A stretch of 64,000 bases of DNA from Spisula solida. Its lineage: Eukaryota > Mollusca > Bivalvia > Venerida > Mactridae. Positions 58,989 through 64,000 of this stretch are shown piece by piece. The position numbers were made by a program, and so were the translations under genes. Position 1 is the first letter of the stretch, and each line of letters opens with the position of its first letter. Where the stretch lies: positions 33,211,822-33,275,821 of the forward strand of contig OX365955.1 of assembly GCA_947247005.1 (NCBI GenBank), given 5' to 3'. The notes beneath the pieces were generated by a model. That model was not told the origin of the DNA and made no database searches. It worked only from the letters and a program-made list of their open reading frames with translations.

Positions 58989-59926
58989 ACAAGAGGGCCC
59001 AAAGGGCCATAAGTCGCTCACCTGTGCTAGTAGTTCATGCACCCCTAATGGTAGCCTCTATTGCATGTACAAGGTTTTCATATAGTCTTATGCTTTATAA
59101 TTTACATCACATTTAGACCCAATGGCATATTGAAGTGATTTGACCTTGTGACCTAGTTTTTGACCCCGAATGACCCAATATCGAACTTGACCTAGATTTT
59201 GTTGAGATGATCATTGTGACCAAGTTTCATAAAGACTAGGCCAAAAGTGTGACCTCTAGTGACTACACAAGGTTTTTCTATGATTTGACCTTGTGACCTA
59301 GTTTTTGACCCAGGATGACCCAATATCAAACTTGAAATAGATTTTGTTGAGATGATCATTGTGACAAAGTTTCATAAAGATTAGGCCAAAATTGTGACCT
59401 CTAGTGACTACACAAGGTTTTTCTATGATTTGACCTTGTGACCTAGTTTTTGACCCCAGATGACCCAATATCGAACTTGACCTAGATTTTGTTGAGATGA
59501 TCATTGTGACCAAGTTTCATAAAAATTAGGCCAAAATTGTGACCTATAATGACTACACAAGGTTTTTCCATGATTTGACCTTGTGACCTAGTTTTTGACC
59601 CCGGATGACCCAATATCGAACTTGACCTAGATTTTGTTGAGATGATCATTGTGACCAAGTTTCATAAAGATTAGGCCAAAATTGTGACCTCTAGTGACTA
59701 CACAAGGTTTTTCAATGATTTGACCTTGTGACCTAGTTTTTGACCCCGGATGACCCAATATCAAACTTGACCTAGATTTTGTTGAGATGATCATTGTGAC
59801 TAAGTTTCATAATGATTAAGCTAAAACTGTGACCTCTAGTGTCTACACAAGTAATTGTGGACGGATGGACGACGGACGAAGAGTGATCACAAAAGCTCAC
59901 TCTTGTCACTTTGTGACAGGTGAGCT
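58989..59926 (-). mobile_element. Helentron/Pearl-like element, 145-bp units, minus orientation
   Basis: Begins ACAAGAGGGCCCAAAGGGCC and ends TGACAGGTGAGCT, the reverse of the element in CLN3 intron 10. The marker CAAGGTTTTT recurs at 59268, 59413, 59558 and 59703 (145-bp period). Confidence 0.85.
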
Positions 59927-60367
59927 AAAAACCAAATATATTTATTTATTTTTATATATTGAGAACTAGAATACATTACTATTAGTTATTATGTAAAAGT
60001 TTATTAGCAAATCTGAATTTACACTTTACCTTTGGTCATTATTTATCACTGAATTTATGTTTATTCACCTGTTTACTTATATTAATTTATTCAGGTATAA
60101 GTATTCCTAAACAATTCTATTTTTATATAATAACTAGGCCCTACATGTTTTACTTCATTAGTTCACAAAATTTTCAAATTATTGCTTATCCTGATAGTTT
60201 TTAGTTCAGGCTACCTTAAACAGGCTTAAAAAATAGGAAATGTAATTAATCTCCTGTACAATATTTTTTGTAAATTATATACTAAACTTATTTTCTTTCC
60301 AAACATAAAAATTTATTATATCAATATTTAGAATCTAGTTTCAGTACAATAATTTATACTATGTTCA
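59927..60367. other. no feature recognised
   Basis: AT-rich spacer between two Helentron copies; nothing supported. Confidence 0.4.
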
Positions 60368-60946
60368 ACAAGAGGGCCCAAAGTCGTACTTGGCCTAGAT
60401 TTTGTTTTGATGATCATTGTGACCAAGTTTCATAAAGATTAGGCCAACATTGTGACCTCTAGAGAGGACACGAGGTTTTTCTATGATTTGGCCTATAATT
60501 TAAACAAAATCCTCCGTATAACTCTACAAATACATGCTTTAAAGACAAAACATCACCTTAACACTTAAAATAATACAAATATTATGCTCCCAGTGGTGTA
60601 TGCTCCTAGTGGGGTTTGAACCCACGACCCTCAGGAATATGTCAATTGACATTGTGACCTAGATTGTGTTGACTTGATCTTTGTGACCAAGTTTCTTAAA
60701 GATTAATTCAAAATGATGACCTCTAGTGACTACACAAGGTTTTTCTATAATTTGACATAGTGACCTAGTTTTTGACCTCAGATGGCCCAATATCGAACTT
60801 GACCTATATTTTGTTGAGATGATCAGTGTGACCAAGTTTCAGAAAGATTAGACCAAAAGAGAGGACACAAGCCAATTGTTGACGGACGGACGACGGACGA
60901 AGTGTGATCACAAAAGCTCACTATGTCACTTTGTGACAAGTGAGCT
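60368..60946 (-). mobile_element. degenerate Helentron/Pearl-like copy with a tRNA-like insert
   Basis: Has both termini of the 145-bp family (CAAGAGGGCCCAAAG and ACTTTGTGACAAGTGAGCT) but only about three decayed units. GGGTTTGAACCCACGACCC at about 60613-60631 is a reverse-strand B-box-like sequence, probably a SINE fragment inserted here. Confidence 0.75.
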
Positions 60947-61854
60947 AAAAAGCAGATACTTGACTAACACAATAAGAGTTGAACTGGAACATTATGCACT
61001 AGTAGTGCACACGATGTTTAAACCTAGTGCAATCCATGTGCACAAGGCTGTCAAGTTTATATAAATAATTAAAACAATAAAAAATAATTTTTGGCTTAGG
61101 GTCTAAAAGCATCAAACTCTTGAGCTTTCATTCAACTAAGATATAACTCGCTTGTTAAATAAATATCACAAATACGTAAATACATATTAACCAGTAAAAT
61201 TAGACACTATTACTATAAATTGCACAACATTTTTCGCTCATTAACTTTAATTAGATATGAGATTTGATGAAAATGCATGTACTGGTAGGCTAGATGTGTT
61301 ACTTTTATCTGTTTTCGTAAGTATATTTTTGTACTTTCGCCATTTTTACTGAAATTTTTACTAACATCTTGGCTCATCACAAAAAGAATGCACAGTTCAA
61401 AAACAAGTATACGTTGGTAATACAATCATTCCAAAGTTCCAAACACGTTTGCAGCATCACGATCAACATTTGAGAGTGAGCAGCCGTCCATTTCAAGAAA
61501 ATTGAAGCACTTTTAAAAACGAATACAAGCTATTAGTCTGCACTAGATTTGGCATTTTTAGATGAACCGTGTTTTGAGGTATATATAGTTTTTTTTCTCT
61601 TTTGATTATGATTTAGCACATATTCACTGTTAAAAATTAGGTGGGTGCATTGGGATTACCCTTGGGCAACTTTTGTATTGACGTTTATTGATACCATGGT
61701 CTTTGATGTCTCTCGGGCAACTGGATATGTTCCTCTTAAGGAATGATAAGCTGTTGTGTTGTTCGCTTTCTTTGTGATGGCATCAATAGGGTCATTCCAT
61801 GGAGCTTCTCGTGTATTGTTGCACCGAGGTACTTCCCACTAGTGACAGTTTCTA
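60947..61854. other. no feature recognised
   Basis: AT-rich sequence with no supported gene. The LINE fragment downstream may extend into the last bases. Confidence 0.4.
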
Positions 61855-62505
61855 GCTTATGCCCATGGATGGTGTACTAGTCGGACTTGATTGGCGTGGC
61901 TTGCGGGTGATCCTGATTGTCTCGCACATCGATGGGTTGAACTGCATTTGCCAATCCGCCTCCCATTTCTCCAGTTTTGTAGGTCTTCTTGCAGAGTGTT
62001 GGCATCTTCTTGGGTTTCTATCATTTTATATAGGAGACTGTCATCTGCAAAAAGCCGGAGTGGTGATGAGACCTTCCCGGGCATGTCATTTATGTACAGT
62101 AGAAACAGGAGAGATCCTAGGACTTAGCCTTGAGGTACCCCAGAAGTGACAGGTGCTGATGGGGATGTATGACCTTCGTCTAGTACTTGTTGGCTTCTGT
62201 TTGAGAGGAAGCTCTAGATCCATTCAAGTGTGTTGCCTCTTATACCGTAGTGCTGTAGCTTATGTGCTAGACGGTCGTGTGGGACCTTGTCAAACGCCTT
62301 ACTGAAGTCGAGAAGGATCGCATCTATCTGTCCACCATCTTCTATTACACTTGCAAGGTCCTGTTTTATGAGGACTAGTTGGCTTTCACAGGATCTCCTC
62401 CTCCTGAAACCATGTTGTGCATCAGTAAGGATGTTGTTTATATCCAGGTGCTTCATGGTTTGGCTGTGCACAATATGTTCTAGTAGTGGCTTAACTTACA
62501 CTCGT
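61855..62505 (-). pseudogene. LINE reverse-transcriptase fragment (jockey/CR1-like)
   Basis: The minus-strand frame shows DAQHGFRRRRSCESQL, LLDFSKAFDKVPHDRL (first catalytic Asp), TSGVPQG, FLLYINDMP and LRLFADDSLLY (catalytic Asp pair). Stops lie in frame after the DFSKAF region (62211-62213) and after VPQG, and a one-base shift follows near 62020. Both ends of the ORF are missing. It is dead. Confidence 0.85.
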
Positions 62506-63356
62506 TCCCAGTCCAATCTCGCGACAGGTTATGCTATTACTTATATTTACGTGAAATATCAGGTGAACGGTTTACCGCAGTGTAAATTTCTGATCGTAAA
62601 GCGTTTAAAACTCGATAATGTTCTTACGTACAAATTCGCAATACACGGCAAACTTTGGAGATATGGATAGGACTGACGCAAAAATAAATCTGATCATCAA
62701 TGTTATAGATGACCTTAACAATATGAACACTGCAAAATGCATTAAAACAGAATACAGTGGAAAGATACATGGAAAAGACAATGTTACTAAACACCGAGAT
62801 TATAAGTGATATGCTGTTTTGGACGGTTACATTTCACAAGTTTGGTACAACATGATAGACAATCTCTAGCACATACATTAACATCAAATAAAGACATTTC
62901 TTGCTATCAATAGCCGGCCATTATAGTATATTACAATAACAATCCTTTAACATAATACAGTACTATGCCTCAATGTTGTTGGCTGTATTTATTAATGCTA
63001 TATATGCCATACAATGTGTATATAACTATGCAAATACTTTAACAATAAATCGCGGTAGTTGCTATGTGTTTTAAATTAGAAACAAAGTGCATTAAAAATA
63101 TTTAAGATATTTATGACAAGTTCATAGAAAGCAGGTCTACAGCACTACCTGAGCAGTGGTAAATAGTAATGTTCGATTGATTGATCTTATCAAGTTAAGT
63201 CTGTTATAAGAGGGTTGTAACATAACTTACTTAATATCATTACGTGTATCATACAGTGAGCGATATTAAACACATTAAAATCTACATAACATTATGCAGA
63301 TAAAAATACAAAAGCCATGGCATCAATATTATATAATAGGTTGTTGACCAAGCTAT
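62506..63356. other. no feature recognised
   Basis: AT-rich spacer between two LINE fragments. A 63-codon frame at 62618-62809 has no recognisable domain. Confidence 0.4.
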
Positions 63357-64000
63357 ATGTGGTATATGAATAGTACAGTATGCGATACCATATATACCAA
63401 ATCTTTTTTCAGCAAACCATTCTTTAATAAAGGCATCATTTTAATAAACGATTTCATGAAAAGCAATGGTAACTTCTACACTTATGAAGAATTTCAACAA
63501 AAATATTTAGTGGTTACAAACTTTCTACAATATTCAAATATCATCCATTCATTCAGAACATTCTTGAATACAATTAGAATACCACACCAGAGAATAAACA
63601 ATCCAAATATTCCATTAGTACTAAAAATATTATGCCGTTCTGATAAAGGATGCAGAATTTTTTATGACATTTTAAATACTACGGACAATACTCCAAAATC
63701 AAAAATAAAGTGGGAAGTAGATTTAAACAGTAATCCGTTCACAACAACAAAAGAGCCAAAACTGCAATAGTTTCAATACAAAATTAACCACAGGATTTTA
63801 GGAACAAACCGCCTATTATATAAAATGGTATTACGCGATAACGATATATGTAGTTTTTGTAATTCTTCACCTTAAACTATTCTCCATCTATTTCATAGCT
63901 GTGATACTACCCATGTGTTTTGGGAAACTATCGCTGGTTGGCTAAACAAAAACTGTCATCTAGACTTTAGTTGGACAAAACATAACATACTTCTTGGAAA
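63357..64000 (+). pseudogene. C-terminal part of an L1-like LINE ORF2, runs off the window
   Basis: The frame reads through a region typical of the post-RT part of LINE ORF2 and is interrupted by TAG at 63768-63770. It continues in the same frame as FQYKINHRILGTNRLLYK, then CSFCNSS, another stop at about 63873, and LHLFHSC...H. This Cys-His cluster is the RT-associated zinc-binding domain. It has two nonsense codons and no frameshift. The 5' part is absent and the 3' end is outside the window. Confidence 0.7.

Overview
The window is eukaryotic and most likely from a bivalve mollusc. It holds one gene with many introns, two compact secreted- or cytosolic-type gene pieces, and a very dense load of old transposons. 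The bivalve call rests on families known from that group: Pearl/Helentron-like elements with internal tandem arrays of about 145 and 168 bp, tRNA-derived SINEs, several LINE types, a TLDc-domain gene and a bursicon-type hormone. The species cannot be named from sequence alone.

Layout. 1-11.7 kb (minus strand): a decayed Ty3/gypsy-type LTR retroelement. In sense order it has Gag (helix-hairpin-helix, PPxY, CCHC knuckle), protease, reverse transcriptase, RNase H, integrase, a PHD finger, and then, in the position where env would sit, a separate ORF ending in a TatD-type metal-dependent nuclease domain. A 3.1-kb LINE (1748-4900, plus strand) sits inside the TatD ORF. It is flanked by a 5-bp GTCTG duplication, and removing it in silico rejoins the TatD frame. 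The element carries in-frame stops and a few one-base indels. I could not identify its LTRs. Across the whole element there are short hairpins with unrelated stems but a near-constant five-base loop (plus strand TCTTC/TCCTC, sense strand GAAGA/GAGGA). This is the strongest unexplained signal in the window.

11.7-13.5 kb: AT-rich flank with five CACGTG E-boxes. 13.5-17.9 kb: a 4.3-kb DNA transposon with perfect 61-bp terminal inverted repeats and a CTT target duplication. The uninterrupted target survives in a tandem duplicate just to its right. It contains a Helentron fragment and a mariner-like MITE. 18-24 kb: SINE, small MITEs, foldback element and no clear gene. 24.3-24.9 kb (minus): last exon of a TLDc-domain gene with a one-base frameshift. 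26.2-28.7 kb: ten scattered copies of a GTTACGGAGGAAA motif. 32.0-32.5 kb (plus): an intron-free bursicon-alpha-like cystine-knot hormone ORF with its own poly(A) signal. 32.9-34.1 kb: a Helentron with both ends. 37.1-41.25 kb: a large inverted repeat.

43.0-57.6 kb (plus): a complete CLN3/battenin gene. Thirteen exons join in frame to 404 codons plus a stop, and every intron has GT-AG ends. Its introns hold a foldback MITE, SINEs, a 27-bp minisatellite and a 1.6-kb Helentron array. 57.6-64 kb: 3' flank with a tRNA-like SINE, two minus-strand copies of the same Helentron family, and two broken LINE reverse-transcriptase fragments (61.9-62.5 kb minus; 63.36 kb to the window end, plus).
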